Part shown: positions 43,541-54,372 of the stretch, one piece after another
Layout of the letters: each line of letters opens with the position of its first letter
Numbering within the stretch: position 1 is the stretch's first letter
DNA from: Sphaerolaimus hirsutus
Taxonomy: Eukaryota; Nematoda; Chromadorea; Monhysterida; Sphaerolaimidae
Assembly: GCA_964036195.1 (NCBI GenBank)
Contig: OZ038458.1
Span: 9,437,832-9,501,831, forward strand
DNA: 64,000 nucleotides
Reading direction: 5' to 3'
The notes under the pieces: model-generated
Databases searched by the model: none
What the model was told of the DNA's origin: nothing
What the model saw: the letters and a program-made list of their open reading frames with translations, nothing else
Position numbers and translations under genes: made by a program

Positions 43541-43680
43541 CTGGGACGCATTGATATCGCAGAGTGGCGGCTGCGTCTTGTTTTATCTCTGTTTGACGAT
43601 CGTGCGAATGGCATTGAGCACTCACTGCTGTGCACGCGCTCAGGTGGGGTCTTTCAGGTGCACATTGAGCCTGTTCTTCG
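43541..43680 (+). CDS. Candidate exon, product unrecognised
   Basis: 46 codons plus 2 nt, ending at an excellent donor CTTCG/GTAAGT. The product starts LGRIDIAEWRLRLVLSLFDD and continues with a Cys-Thr-Arg-Ser-Gly-Gly turn and an amphipathic QVHIEPVL strand; it reads like a folded domain but no family was recognised. The left boundary is uncertain: an AG right at the S element's edge (CACCCCAG) could be the acceptor, or an older, longer exon was split by S. GC3 is moderate. Confidence 0.5.
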
Positions 43681-44052
43681 GTAAGTCTGGATGAGACCAA
43701 GTAAATGGGTCTATATTAGCGTCAACAACTGTCTACCTATTAACCTTTCGTCTGTGTTTTAGCTAAAAAAATATGTAGGTATGTTAGGGTGTATCATTGG
43801 GTGTCTGACCTCGCAGCGTATCGGATATCGAGCACTTGCTATCGACGTCGAAATGTCACGCCATCCCAGGTCCCAATTTTTTTGAAAACCAATCCGCTAT
43901 CTGCCCAGCGCCAATGATAAATCCAATGGGAAGATAACTTACATAAATTTCATATACCGTATTGGCTTGTTTTGAACCCTGGGGACTGTAACCAAGATGT
44001 AAATATGCGCAACAATAGACTTATGAGTAGGTATGTAGATGGTATAAGCCCT
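43681..44052. other. Probable intron sequence, B-like toward the end
   Basis: No element to about 43955. 43960-44052 resembles a B left half (CCGTATTGGCTTGTTTTG; TTATGAGTAGGTATGTAGAT), broken by the next element. Confidence 0.45.
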
Positions 44053-44060
44053 GTGCTAAC

Positions 44061-44565
44061 CAGAGTTGTTAAAAGTACATAACTTTTTTCAAATTAAACG
44101 TAAACGTAAACTATTTTATTTTTACTCAACCATGAGTACAGAAAAAGTAAAGTATTTTTTAAATACTTTTACACTGTGTAAAACGTGAGTAAAATATTTT
44201 TTTTCCAGATAAAACGTAAAAATGGGTATTTTTCTCACAGAAAACGTAAAAATGAGTATTTTTCTCAGATAAAATGTTAAAGTGAGTATTTTTTCTCACA
44301 GAAAATGTCAATTTTTACTCTAGAATACACCAAATATGTTTTTCTCCCGATAACTATTTCTCAGGAAAATGTCCTATTCTGTCTGTCAAAATGTCACCTT
44401 CTATTCTATGTCCCGCTTATTTACGTTTTCGGTACTCGCGTACTTTCAAAAAGTACGCGAGTAAGTGCGTACCGATATTTTTTCGGGAGGAAACGTAAAC
44501 GTATTTACGCAGTACTCGAGTATCCGTATTTATTGAGTAAACGTAAATACGTTTTAACAACTATG
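44061..44565. mobile_element. hAT-type MITE family D nested in B
   Basis: CAGAGTTGTTAAAAGTAC and TTTTAACAACTATG. The flanks GTGCTAAC (44053-44060) and GTCTAAC (44566) are a duplication with one base lost; the intact B copy at 18300 reads GGTTCTAACGTAAC there. Repeats of TTTTTCTCACAGAAAACGTA occur in the centre. Confidence 0.85.
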
Positions 44566-44573
44566 GTCTAACG

Positions 44574-44760
44574 TAACTCAGGCATTGTTTTAACGTGCGT
44601 TCTGCATTACCGATCAAAAACTGCATTGTTTGGCAATTACATATGGTAATATTTACAATTTCATAGAAGTTCTGGTGAAATAATATACCCCCTCGAATAA
44701 GCCCTTTGAATTAACCCCATCAAAATTTGCTGATGATGAAAAAACCCTGGGTCTGGGTAA
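44574..44760. mobile_element. Right part of the family B element interrupted by D
   Basis: Matches B interior (CATTGTTTTAACGTG, TTCTGCATTACCG) and then CCCCTCGAATAAGCC; the terminal GAAATACGG is not clear. Confidence 0.5.
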
Positions 44761-46099
44761 AATATTCAATATTCTATAAAATATGTAAAATATTCACGAT
44801 AAGATGAGTTTTGTGGCTTGAGTCACCAATAGAAAAGTGGTACAGCATGTTGCTCTTCATTAAATGCTTCCGTTATGATATACAGGCTGAAATATCGAAT
44901 TTTTTGTTGGCGCCATTTGTTCAGATGGCGCCGTAGCACCATTGGCGCCTGGCGCAATTTTCTCTGGCGCCGGGCGCCATTTTACCTGGCGGTTTTCCAT
45001 CACTAGTGCTTACCCTGCCACTCTATTCGAGCATGGTACTCAATTCAAGCATGGGACTCAAAGCAAGCCAGTACGGTATTCATTTTCATTCATTTGTCAC
45101 TCGGCCTGCAACTTTTCACTTTACTGATCACTTATTTTCTTGTCACTTGTCTACTTTTGGAGTCTACCCACGGTATTGAGGAGCTTCAGCCCTTGAGCTA
45201 TTTGTCTGCTGTACATATCATGCATCCCCTGTGTTGGACTCCAGTAGCTTGTTCCATTTTCATGGTTTAGTGAATGGAATGTTCGCTTTTATGACTGTGT
45301 TATCTTGTGCCGTCCATCCATGTGTCCATTCATTCACATTCCCTTTTCGTTTGCGATATTTACGCCTACATACAATTTTCCTTGTTTCATTTTTCAGAGA
45401 AAAAAACAAAAACTGACAAACCCTAAATTTAGATCTATATTACCAGAGAAGGATTATTAATTATTTTGACAAGACATTTCCGGCGCGTTATAATTTACAA
45501 AACTTGTTCCGTGCGGTTTCTTCCGAACTGGTGCCGCCGAGTTCGGATGCGAGAACGATACTCGTTAGTCATCCGCATTTGTTTGAGAAGTTTGTATTTC
45601 ATCGGGCATGTTCGAACTTCTAATTTATCTCGTTTTTGCTCGAAAGGTGTGCAAATTTTGTTATGCGGCTGAGTATTTATGTTAGCTTGCATGCACGTTT
45701 TGTAAATACAGGTAGATTCATGTTACTTTGCATGGATATAATTACCGGTACGGTGCCGAATATACAGTATATTCTCGAACAGGACCCCAGGGATCAGATT
45801 TAATTGTAGGGCAGAGCATATCCCCGAATTATTTTCAACGTTCTGCCAGGTCGACACACATATTCTCGGCGGACCGCAAAGTATGCGCCGAAAATTACTT
45901 ATGTCTTAGTCGGTAACGCGCGAACGGGATACTTACGTACGAACTTTTATAAAAAAATTAGATTAAAAAGAAAAAGGCGGTGTCGTCTACAAGCAACGAA
46001 TTTTTTCCTGAAACCGTATTTTGTTTTTGTTTGGATCAATTTTTTTATTATGACGTCATGATGGAGTGTTTGCTTCAGAGAAATGCATCCAGTTCCGCC
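44761..46099. other. Unassigned stretch
   Basis: About 44905-45000 has GGCGCC-rich repeats reminiscent of family C. About 46040-46100 carries ATGACGTCATGATGGAGTG and CCGCCGAGTATA, also seen near 5780-5830 and 12880-12935. The rest is not recognised. Confidence 0.35.
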
Positions 46100-46525
46100 G
46101 AGTATACACTGAAAGCAAGGCAGTCCATGAAGTACACAAAAGTTTGCCTTAACGTCGCCGAAATTGCAATATGATGTAGTTTACTTGGATTTAGGATCGG
46201 AAATAGCGATTTCGTCATTTCGTGGCAGTAGACCAACTTAAAAATAATAATATTTTATTGTGTTATTGGGCGGTTCAAAGTGTTGCAATAGAATTTTACG
46301 ATATTTTACGTTCAGGCTACCCTACAGCTGTTTCTCTCGGCCAGTCTCCATCAAGTGACGGTAGTAGCCGTCCGATAAAATATTACAAAATAAAGAGTTG
46401 GCCCACTGCCAAGAAATGACGAAATCGTAATTTCCGGGCTTAAATCTAGGTAAACCACATCATATTGCAATATCGGCGACGTTAGGCAAACTTTCTTGTA
46501 ATTCACGAATTGCCTTACTCTCAGT
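46100..46525. repeat. Foldback element, L-like
   Basis: Arms of about 140 bp pair (TTGCCTTAACGTCGCCGAAA at 46143 against CGGCGACGTTAGGCAA near 46475; GATTTCGTCATTTCGTGGCA against GCCAAGAAATGACGAAATCG). Shares the GATTTCGTCATTTC block with the larger foldback at 46910. Confidence 0.7.
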
Positions 46526-46547
46526 GCATGTGAGTCGACTAGGGGGT

Positions 46548-46908
46548 TGTCCCAAGCCCTGTAAAGTGTAAACTAAAGTGTCAAATGTAAAGTCAAGTGT
46601 TTTTTCGACATAAGATTTGGATTCAAAAACAAAAGATTTGGATACAAAAACAAAAGATTCGGATATGAAAAATAAGATTTGGATGCACAATTGACAGTTC
46701 ACAGTATTTCCTCGAAATACCCCCAGGGGGGTAATTGTTTCAGAGTGACAATTTTGAGGGGGTCTAACGAGGGGGGTATTTCAAGGAAATATGGTACTTT
46801 ACATTTGACTTTACATTTAACACTGCATGACAATTGACATTTGACTTTGCATTTGACTTTACATTTGACACTTTACTTTAAACTTTACATAGCTTGGGAT
46901 TGGCTGGC
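46548..46908. repeat. Foldback family M with nested B (46702-46794)
   Basis: GTCCCAAGCCCTGTAAAGTG at the left and the inverse ACTTTACATAGCTTGGGATT at the right, with facing CAAATGTAAAGTCAA repeats and AAAGATTTGGAT repeats in the centre. A short B copy (CAGTATTTCCTCG ... AAGGAAATATGG) sits in the middle. Confidence 0.65.
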
Positions 46909-46909
46909 A

Positions 46910-47546
46910 CCTGGGGCCAGATTTAATACTCCCTACAGATTTGTAGGGTAGGGCGTACGCCCGATAGATTTTTTAAAGTTCAGCCGCATCGACGCACATG
47001 CACCGAGAGCAATGCGGTTTGTAAAATACACGAAACTATCCCTTAAGATCGATGATATTGCAATATAACGTATATCGTATCGATTTTGGCTCGGAAATCA
47101 CGATTTCGTCATTTCTTGACCGTCTGCCAATTCGTTTTTTATTTTATTTTGTCGGGCGGGTTACTCGCATAGGTCGCGCTTTTGTATGCTCGTGCATGCA
47201 TTTCTTTCTTGTCGCTGCCCTCATGGTTTCGGTTGCAGACAGTGAACACTAAAAAAGTGACCACCTGACTACACAAAAGCGTGACCTATGCGAGTAACCC
47301 GCCCGACAAAAAAATAAAAAACGAATTGGCAGACGGTCAAGAAATGACGAAATCGTGATTTCCGAGCCAAAATCGAAGTGATATACGTCATATTGCAATA
47401 TCGGCAACCTTAAAGGATGGTTTCGTATATTTTACGAACCGCCTTGCTCTCGGTGCATGTGCGTCGATGCGGCTAAACTTTAAAAAATCTGTCGGGCGTA
47501 CGCCCTACCCTACAAATCTGTAGGGAGTATTAAATCTGGCCCCTGG
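46910..47546. repeat. Giant foldback, ~280-bp arms
   Basis: CCTGGGGCCAGATTTAATAC at the left and its inverse GTATTAAATCTGGCCCCTGG at the right. Pairing continues through GTAGGGTAGGGCGTACGCCC, CGCATCGACGCACATGCACC, TTGCAATAT, GATTTCGTCATTTCTTGACC and CGGGCGGGTTACTCGCATAG to a ~70-bp loop near 47197-47268. A further partial end lies at 47580-47625. Confidence 0.88.
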
Positions 47547-47626
47547 CTTGAACGTTGAAAAATTTACAGGCGTAACGCACTGCCCTACAAATCTGTAGGG
47601 AGAATTGGAATCTGGTGCCAGGGGTG

Positions 47627-47980
47627 TTATTTTTGTTCAGAAGTTTTTGAACGGGAGTTGTTCGTGGGAGGGAGTTACTTTTTCGTCGAAATATTTAGTA
47701 AACATTATGATCTACCTATATATTGTTATGAATCGGCTTACATTAGTTCCATAAACCTCTAGTCAGAATGAAAATTACACAATTCAAGCAATGAAATCAA
47801 TCCTAGTGAAGGTCAGTTGCGAAACAATAAAAAGAACGCATATTTGACATGAAACTTTTTTTAATACATGCCTTGTCTTTCCCACTCTTCAGATAGGGGT
47901 AGCTTTTCCAGGGGGGTTACTGTTTCCTCACCCGGCCAACAGGGAGGAGTTATTCAAGGGGGATTCGAGGATATACGGTA
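47627..47980. mobile_element. Family B right part
   Basis: GGGGGGTTACTGTTTCCTCA, CCGGCCAACAGGGAGGAGTT and the end GAGGATATACGG match the B copy at 19905-20889. The left terminus is not seen. Confidence 0.55.
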
Positions 47981-48898
47981 TGCAAAACTCCCAGCGACCC
48001 ATAATGCATGTAAAAATTTTACTGGCAAAACTTGTTGCATGACTGGACCTTTTCTTGCGGGCTATTCTTATGCGCCGGTCAATCACGTTCGCATGTCGTT
48101 AATGTCCATTTTTATGAGCTTTATTTTTATCAGTCTGCTTTGTGCCACACTGCAGCAAGTAATGGCGGCTGTCTATCACGCTGCCATTCCATCCCATATG
48201 CTCCAATCTGCCTAATGCACGGTGCGGCTAACGCACGCTCGCGATTCCACTTGCCACCGGGCAGCCGTGCATTTTTTGACTGACGCCAGAATTTATTGCC
48301 AGCGCAGAGCGGATCCCCATATTTATTATCTTTATGTTCCAGTAGTAGTGAAAAGATCGATGGAGCAACGTGAAAAATTAATGGGAGCAATGAAGTTCTG
48401 CTAAGTGAGTTCTTTCTCGCAACTGTATGCTATGGTTCCTAGTCGGATGCATAAAGGGCATGTTTTTCTATGAATTTCTCGATTCTGCCCCATGAGATTG
48501 ACGTCATTCTGAAAGCTGAAAGGCTGAAACCGTTGTAGCCACATTTGAGCCTTGATTCGCCTCGCAAACAGGCCTCGCACTCAACAATGGTAAAAACACA
48601 TTAAACACAGAAACTCATTGAATTAATGTATTTTCGTTTTACACAGAAACACTGATACTCAAAAATTTGAAAAACTCAAATGAGTTTTTATTGTAGCATC
48701 TGTTAATCACAGAAATGAAACTCTGTATTTAGTGTGTTTTTTCATTTGATTCAAGACATACTATGCTGTATTGAACTGAACAAAATATGGTATGCATATT
48801 TATAGATTTATGCATAAATTAGGTTTCTATATTTTATAACAAGTATCCAAAAAGTTACAAAATATTATTGGCATCTATGGCACCTGGTAATTCTTTGC
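47981..48898. other. Unassigned stretch
   Basis: Some GC-richer sequence at 48170-48300 but no supported exon. 48590-48730 has repeats of AACACAGAAACTCA. Confidence 0.35.
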
Positions 48899-49497
48899 TA
48901 GGGTTTGAAAAAGCGCTTTTTTCAACATTTATTTTCCACTTAAAAAACACTTTTTAAGGTGTTATTCATTTTTTTCATGTCCAGACTAGGGAAAGTTTTT
49001 TTTCAACTAACTGGTTTAAAAAAACAACAGTTTTTTTCAAAAGCTCCCAGATATGGTTATGAGTCAACATATACTTTTGTTGAACATTTGTGACTTCAAG
49101 TGAAGTTGGGCATGGAATAATGCTTAAATAATGTTATATGACAAGGCTAATGCATTGACAGTGATGTTTCACACTGTAGAAGTATGTGGGGGCACATTGG
49201 CTGTATATTATGTACTACACTAACATATATTGGCTTATTATGACACAATAGCACAAACAAATGGAAGCTTTTATGCTAAAAATGCCTCAAAATCAATGAA
49301 AACCACAACCAAGGGTAATGTGCATGTGAAATTGCGCACTTGCATGAAAAAATGGCAAAATACCTAGTGCTTTCAAAAAATCAGTCTAAAAATGTCACTG
49401 AGGTTTTTTTAAAAAAATGTTTTGATGGTAGGAGTTTTTTGAATAAAATGTTTTTTGTTATAAAAAAATGTTGAAAAATACCCCCTGGCCATCCCTA
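48899..49497. mobile_element. hAT-type MITE family A, old copy
   Basis: TAGGGTTTGAAAAAGCG at the left and TGGCCATCCCTA at the right; A interior recognisable (CTCCCAGATATGGTTATGAG, AAAATACCTAGTGC). The GCGCGC block is decayed to GCGCACTTGCATG. The target duplication is no longer recognisable. Confidence 0.7.
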
Positions 49498-50569
49498 GTT
49501 CAGACATGTCTAACTCTGCCCATTTCACACTCAAAACACACTGCACTTTGCAGTCAACATTCTTTGGAGCCTTTTTGCCCACTTTAACTTACAAAATGCT
49601 TTTTGGGGGTTTAATGTATTTTAATATATACCTATGCTAAGTAGTGCAGATTATTTGAATGCTTTAAAGGATATACATGAAGTTCCAGTTTCAATTTGAA
49701 TAAATTCCCCAGTTCTGTGTATGAAAGAAAACACATCCTATTATAAACATCCATTCAAAAAAATTTTTACCCTAATTCTATTTTTTTTTAATGGATTTTA
49801 TTGATGGTGATCAAAGACACGCCATCGATTTTTCCTACATTTGAATGATAGGCAGGAAAGATGATGTGCACCGATCTTTATCTGATAGCACTTAGACCCT
49901 GTAAAATTCCATGTGAAGTGTAAATAGTCAAGTACATTTTAAATACAATTCACCCTACAGGGTCTGGGTCTGGGACCCTTGAACATGCATAAACCAATTT
50001 GTTACAAGAAAATGGTCGTTTTTGCATGAAAATTTATGAAAATCTCAGGAAAAAAAACATAAATTTCAAATGAAAACACTGCTTCTTGGTAATAACTTGT
50101 GGTTTATTATGAAAAAGCTCTTCACCAAAAATAACCTATAAAAACATAGGATTACTCAAGTTTTTTTTTACAAAACAAAACACAAGTATTCATTTGAGAA
50201 GCTCAAAACACAGAAAGTGTCTTTGTTGTTTTTAAATTTACGCTTCAGTGACCTCGCTCTCTGCATTCAAAAATGTTTCGCTTGATACCCCTTAAGTAAA
50301 CAAGTAAATATGTATGTGCCCTTATATGCCCGGTGCCAAGTATGTTGTGCCTGTTGTATATAATTACGGTAATGATATTTTATTTGACCCAGGTAGTGCA
50401 GCGCTGCTCAGAATTATGCGACTGGAAAATCATTTGCGGTAGACTGCCTTTCGCTGGCTGCGTTTTACCGCTCATCCTATCCTGGGCGTTTGCGCATTTC
50501 CCAAGGGTGCCTTCTCCCTGCCGTTTGCCCCATGCCAGAAATTGAAACAAGGATGCAATAATTTGTCAT
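49498..50569. other. Unassigned, with a family M fragment
   Basis: 49620-49880 resembles 11940-12230. About 49897-49985 has ACCCTGTAAAATTCCATGTG and CAGGGTCTGGGTCTGGGA, a small M-like foldback. An acceptor-like TTGACCCAG at 50391 precedes a weak open frame and is not called. Confidence 0.4.
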
Positions 50570-51017
50570 TGTGTAGAATGGTCGCAGGTCGGCCGGCCGC
50601 GCGGTGACCCGTCTGGTGACACGCCGCTGGTGCGGGCACATGCTAGGCTAACGGCCGCGCTGCCGCTTGTAATGGCCGCGCTGCCGCTGCTACTGGTGGC
50701 GTCGCGCCCGTCGCGCTCGCCGCACCCGCGGCTTCGGTGGCCGCTGCGTCGCCGCCACCGCCCGCCCGCTCGCAAGTGAAACTCATCCCGACACATACAA
50801 ATGTATAAATGGCCACTTTTCCTTATCGATCCGGCTGCAGCGGCAGCATCTGCCGCGCGCGCGCCGCCGCCGCTAAAAGAAAGTGCTCGCCAACGCGGCA
50901 AATGTTGCCGGAAAATGGAGCGAGGCCAATCTCATGCTCGCTAGTTGGCGTGCCGCCGCCCCGCCTCGCGTCCGTGGGCGTGTAAATATTCGAGTGCGAT
51001 ACTTGCGCGCGTACCTA
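50570..51017. other. CpG-rich block, left half
   Basis: Very GC- and CpG-rich for this window (GCCGCGCTGCCGCTG, GCGCGCGCGCCGCCGCC). Several frames are open on both strands because of composition, so no exon is called. Together with 52434-52620 it was one block before family I inserted. Best guess is a promoter/first-exon region of a gene whose coding part is not visible. Confidence 0.45.
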
Positions 51018-51025
51018 CATACAGC

Positions 51026-52425
51026 TAGGGTTCAAACGGGATCCTGATCCCGATCCCGAATCCCGAGAAATTTCGGGATTTTGTGGTCCCGATCCCGATC
51101 CCGAAATTTGAAAATCGCAATCCCGATCCCGAAAAAATGCCCCAATCCCGATCCCGGAAAAATTCACAGCCTCAAAAGGTGCCAGAAATGGCACTTTTAA
51201 AGGACCATTTTGTATGCAGTTTGCAAAAAAATTTGCGCGCGAGCGCGCATTTCCCAACCTCCCTCTATATCTGTGTTCCATGGGCATGGACACCACTACA
51301 AATGGACTCAACACAGTGCCCATTACCATAGTTTAATACACATGCATATATGATAGACAGTGATGTGAATGACAATGCCAGGCAGCCCATTGCGCAGTGC
51401 TTAAATGAATCTATAGCATTGTTTTGAATGCCATTTACATCCAACGTTTCTGGCATCCATTGTTTTTGGTGTTTTGGGCCATTTTGTGAAATGTCAGGAA
51501 AAAAACCTGAAAACATATTTTTTAGGCCTAAATCCCGATCCTGAAAAAATGCCAATCCCGATCCCGAAAAATGCCAATCCCGATTAGGGTTGGCCGATGT
51601 TTTTTTTTAAACGTTTTTAAATAAAAAAAACATGACGTCCGAAATGTTTTTTTTTTAAAAAAAACATCAGCCGAAATTTTTAGTACTAAGCACTAGGTAT
51701 TTTGCAAAATTTTTGCGCGCAAGCGCGCAATTTCACACACAAATTGACATTGGTGGTTGTTTTCATTGGTTTTGTTGCATTTTTAGTATCAAAACATCCA
51801 TTTCTATGTGCTACCATGGGTGAATAAGCCGACATATGTTGCTGTAATATATAATATTGAGGTAATGTGCTTCCATGTACCTCCACAGTGTGTAACTTCA
51901 CTCCCAAAGTAACAACCTCCTTTTATAACTTTGTTTGATCACCATTCCGTGCCAAACTTTACCTGAAGTCACAAACATTCGACTATAAGGCGATATACGA
52001 ACAATATGTCGACGAAAAATGGATATTTTTGACACAAATCACCACTTATAATGCTATCCCATGGCTCCACAGCCATTATATGGTCATATTTAACATCACA
52101 GAGTATTGCCAGTGTCTGATATACCTATATATGTTGACACTAGGTCATATCTGGGAGCTTTTAAAAAAAAACGTTTTTTTTATAAAAAAAAACATCGAGT
52201 TAAAAAAAAACGTTTTTTTTCCAACCCTAATCCCGATCCCGAAAGGTCAATCCCGATCCCGATCCCGAAAGGTCAATCCCGATCCCGATCCCGAAAGGTC
52301 AATCCCGATCCCGAAATCTCAAAAAGCCAATCCCGATCCCGATCCTGAAAGGCCAATTCCGATCCCGAAATGTCAAAAAAACAATCACGATCCCGATCCC
52401 GAAAGTCAATCCCGTTTGAACCCTA
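51026..52425. mobile_element. hAT-type MITE family I (CCCGATCCCGA arrays) with nested A
   Basis: TAGGGTTCAAACGGGAT at the left and ATCCCGTTTGAACCCTA at the right, with an exact 8-bp duplication CATACAGC (51018-51025 and 52426-52433). Arrays of AATCCCGATCCCGAAA lie inside both ends. The unique part has AATTTGCGCGCGAGCGCGCA at 51231, the shared palindromic block. Confidence 0.93.
51585..52229 (-). mobile_element. hAT-type MITE family A, young copy nested in I
   Basis: TAGGGTTGGCC at the left, CCAACCCTA at the right, and a perfect duplication ATCCCGAT (51577-51584 and 52230-52237), though the target is itself repetitive. The interior is almost identical to the 28368 copy. Contains GCGCGCAAGCGCGCAATTTC at 51715. 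Confidence 0.92.
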
Positions 52426-52433
52426 CATACAGC

Positions 52434-52620
52434 GTGTATGAATGGGCGTACATGGAAAAGAACTGGGCGGCAAAAGCATGCAGCCGCGGCTTGACTTTGG
52501 CCGGCGGCGGCGTGCTGCAGATGGAGGTCGATGGAGCGCCCTTATTTCCGCTCATAACATGCCCTCGCCCCGTATATCGACTTGTCGCCGCCTGCCCCCG
52601 CGCCCTGTCCCACACATAAC
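52434..52620. other. CpG-rich block, right half
   Basis: GC-rich continuation of 50570-51017. A stop-free frame (EWAYMEKNWAAKACSRGLTL onward, ending TAA at 52617) is open on the plus strand without clear splice boundaries. Confidence 0.4.
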
Positions 52621-52801
52621 CATTGTCTTTATTGTAACACTTTGTGTTTTTGTCTTCTTTCAGCTACATTTGGAAGATAGGTATGTAGATATATTTTGAA
52701 CCGCACAAACAGAAGGAACAAACCACCACCATTGTGAACATGGTGATCTCGTTTTTCTGATCTCTTTTCTTTATGTACTATGTTAATTTTTGTATTTTGC
52801 T
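52621..52801. other. Unassigned sequence
   Basis: AT-rich; a pyrimidine-tract acceptor-like CTTCTTTCAG occurs near 52662, but no supported exon follows. Confidence 0.3.
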
Positions 52802-52809
52802 ATTGAGAT

Positions 52810-53355
52810 TAGGAATGGAAGAACAACATTTTTTTCAACCACCTGGGTTTAAAAAAAACAACGTTTTTTCTTTCAAAAAGTGGGTTTGAAAAAACGTTTT
52901 TTTACAAAAGCTCCCAGATACGATTATGAGTCAACATAAACAGGTACATCAGACAGGTTACAGTACTTTGTGATATTATATATAGGTAGCCACAGAATAG
53001 TGTTTAAATTAGGTTACAACAGAAGACTAATACATTGGCAGTGATTTTTCAGACTGTAAAATATATGGGGGCACATTGACTGTATATTATATGCTACACA
53101 TATCACAGTTTATTATGACACCATAGCACAAACAAATAGAAGCTTTTACACTAAAAATGTCTCAAAACCAATGAAAACCACCACCAATGATGATGTGCAA
53201 TGTGCATGTGAAATTTAGCGCTTGCGCGCAAAAAAATGCAAAATACCTAGTGCTTAGTACTAATAATTCTGGCTGAGGTTTAAAAAAAGTTTCGATGGTT
53301 GGTTTTTTTTTAAACAACGTTTTTTTAAACCTTTGAAAAAAACCTGTCAACCCTA
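52810..53355. mobile_element. hAT-type MITE family A, diverged copy
   Basis: TAGGAATGGAAG at the left and GTCAACCCTA at the right, with 8-mers ATTGAGAT (52802) and ATCGAGAC (53356), 6 of 8. A interior and the GCGCTTGCGCGCAAAAAAAT block at 53219 are present. Confidence 0.78.
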
Positions 53356-53363
53356 ATCGAGAC

Positions 53364-54119
53364 TCTAAATTAAATTTGCGTTTCGTGCTTCCGAAACGCG
53401 TGAAACGGTACCGAATAATTTTTATTTTTTCTCTGACATACGGTAGCTTTTTAATTCATGTTGCGAGAAGGGCTGCTGTACACATAAAAATACAATCGTT
53501 TTAAAGTAAAATGTTGTCGTTTTATGCTCGAAAAGTTTTATTATATTGCGATTATTCCAGTTACCTAAATATTTATATGCTCGACTGCGTGCATTCATAC
53601 ATATTTTACACACCTGTCATTTGCATACATAAAAATACCTTATCAATGGAAACAAATTAACATCTATTCATCCGTGCTTTATCTATTCTTTATTGCGTAC
53701 TCTGCACTTTGAAATTTGATTTTCATAATGATTTCGTTCATTTGCATCGTAGCAAACGTCACACATGGTTAAAATTTTATTATTGTGTATTTAACTTTAT
53801 CCTCTGATAGCGCATACTTATTCACACACAATCAAATCGCGCCCTGTATTAATTGCAAACATTCCGCCTACTTGATAATTATGCACCTAGACCCATTCTC
53901 CAAGAAATTGCCCGTGTGAAATTTCATACATTTTTCCAATGCCTGTGATTTCCGGTAGGGCACCGCCTCCACCTTCCTACTCGGCTGGCGATCTAAAAAT
54001 ATACCCATCCATTGTGCTGCGAACTGCGCAGATATAATTTGTTGGTGGTGACAATTTGACCTGATGCCTGGCACTGGCACTTGCCGCAGTTGCAGCCTTA
54101 GTAAAATAGATCAAATAAA
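53364..54119. other. Unassigned stretch
   Basis: No gene or element recognised. Confidence 0.35.
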
Positions 54120-54372
54120 TCAGTATAGGTGTAGGCTTTTTCAGGTGTAGAAGGAAGAAATGAGAGAAAAATCGCTAAAAGTGGGTGAATTTAAAATTGC
54201 TAAAAATAGATATGTAAGTACATATAGTACCAAAAATAGCTGAAAATATGCAATAAAACACATGAACTAGTGATGTTGAAGGTGAAAAAAATATAAAAGT
54301 CGCGAAAATTAGCGATTTTTAACAAAAATTTGGGTAAAATATCACAAAAATCGCTCCACATCATTCCAGACC
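54120..54372 (+). mobile_element. Family E MITE, partial
   Basis: E core (GGCTTTTTCAGGTGTAGAAG, ATCGCTAAAAGTGGGTG, TATGTAAGTACATATAGTAC, TTAGCGATTTTTAAC) and the right end CCAGACCCCTGG. The uninterrupted TATGTAAGTACATATAG is the empty-site counterpart for the B insertion at 11111. Confidence 0.7.

Noticed and set aside
50391..50545. Exon-like frame after TTGACCCAG
   Set aside because: No donor, weak codon bias, and alternative frames equally open.
52029..52619. 196-codon plus-strand frame
   Set aside because: The first part is A element and CCCGATCCCG array; only the last ~60 codons lie in the CpG-rich block and they lack splice support.
1530..53355. Initial reading of family A as TA-duplicating (TAGGG..CCCTA flanks)
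   Set aside because: Outside TAGGG/CCCTA the flanking 8-mers match perfectly in three copies, so TA belongs to the element and the duplication is 8 bp.
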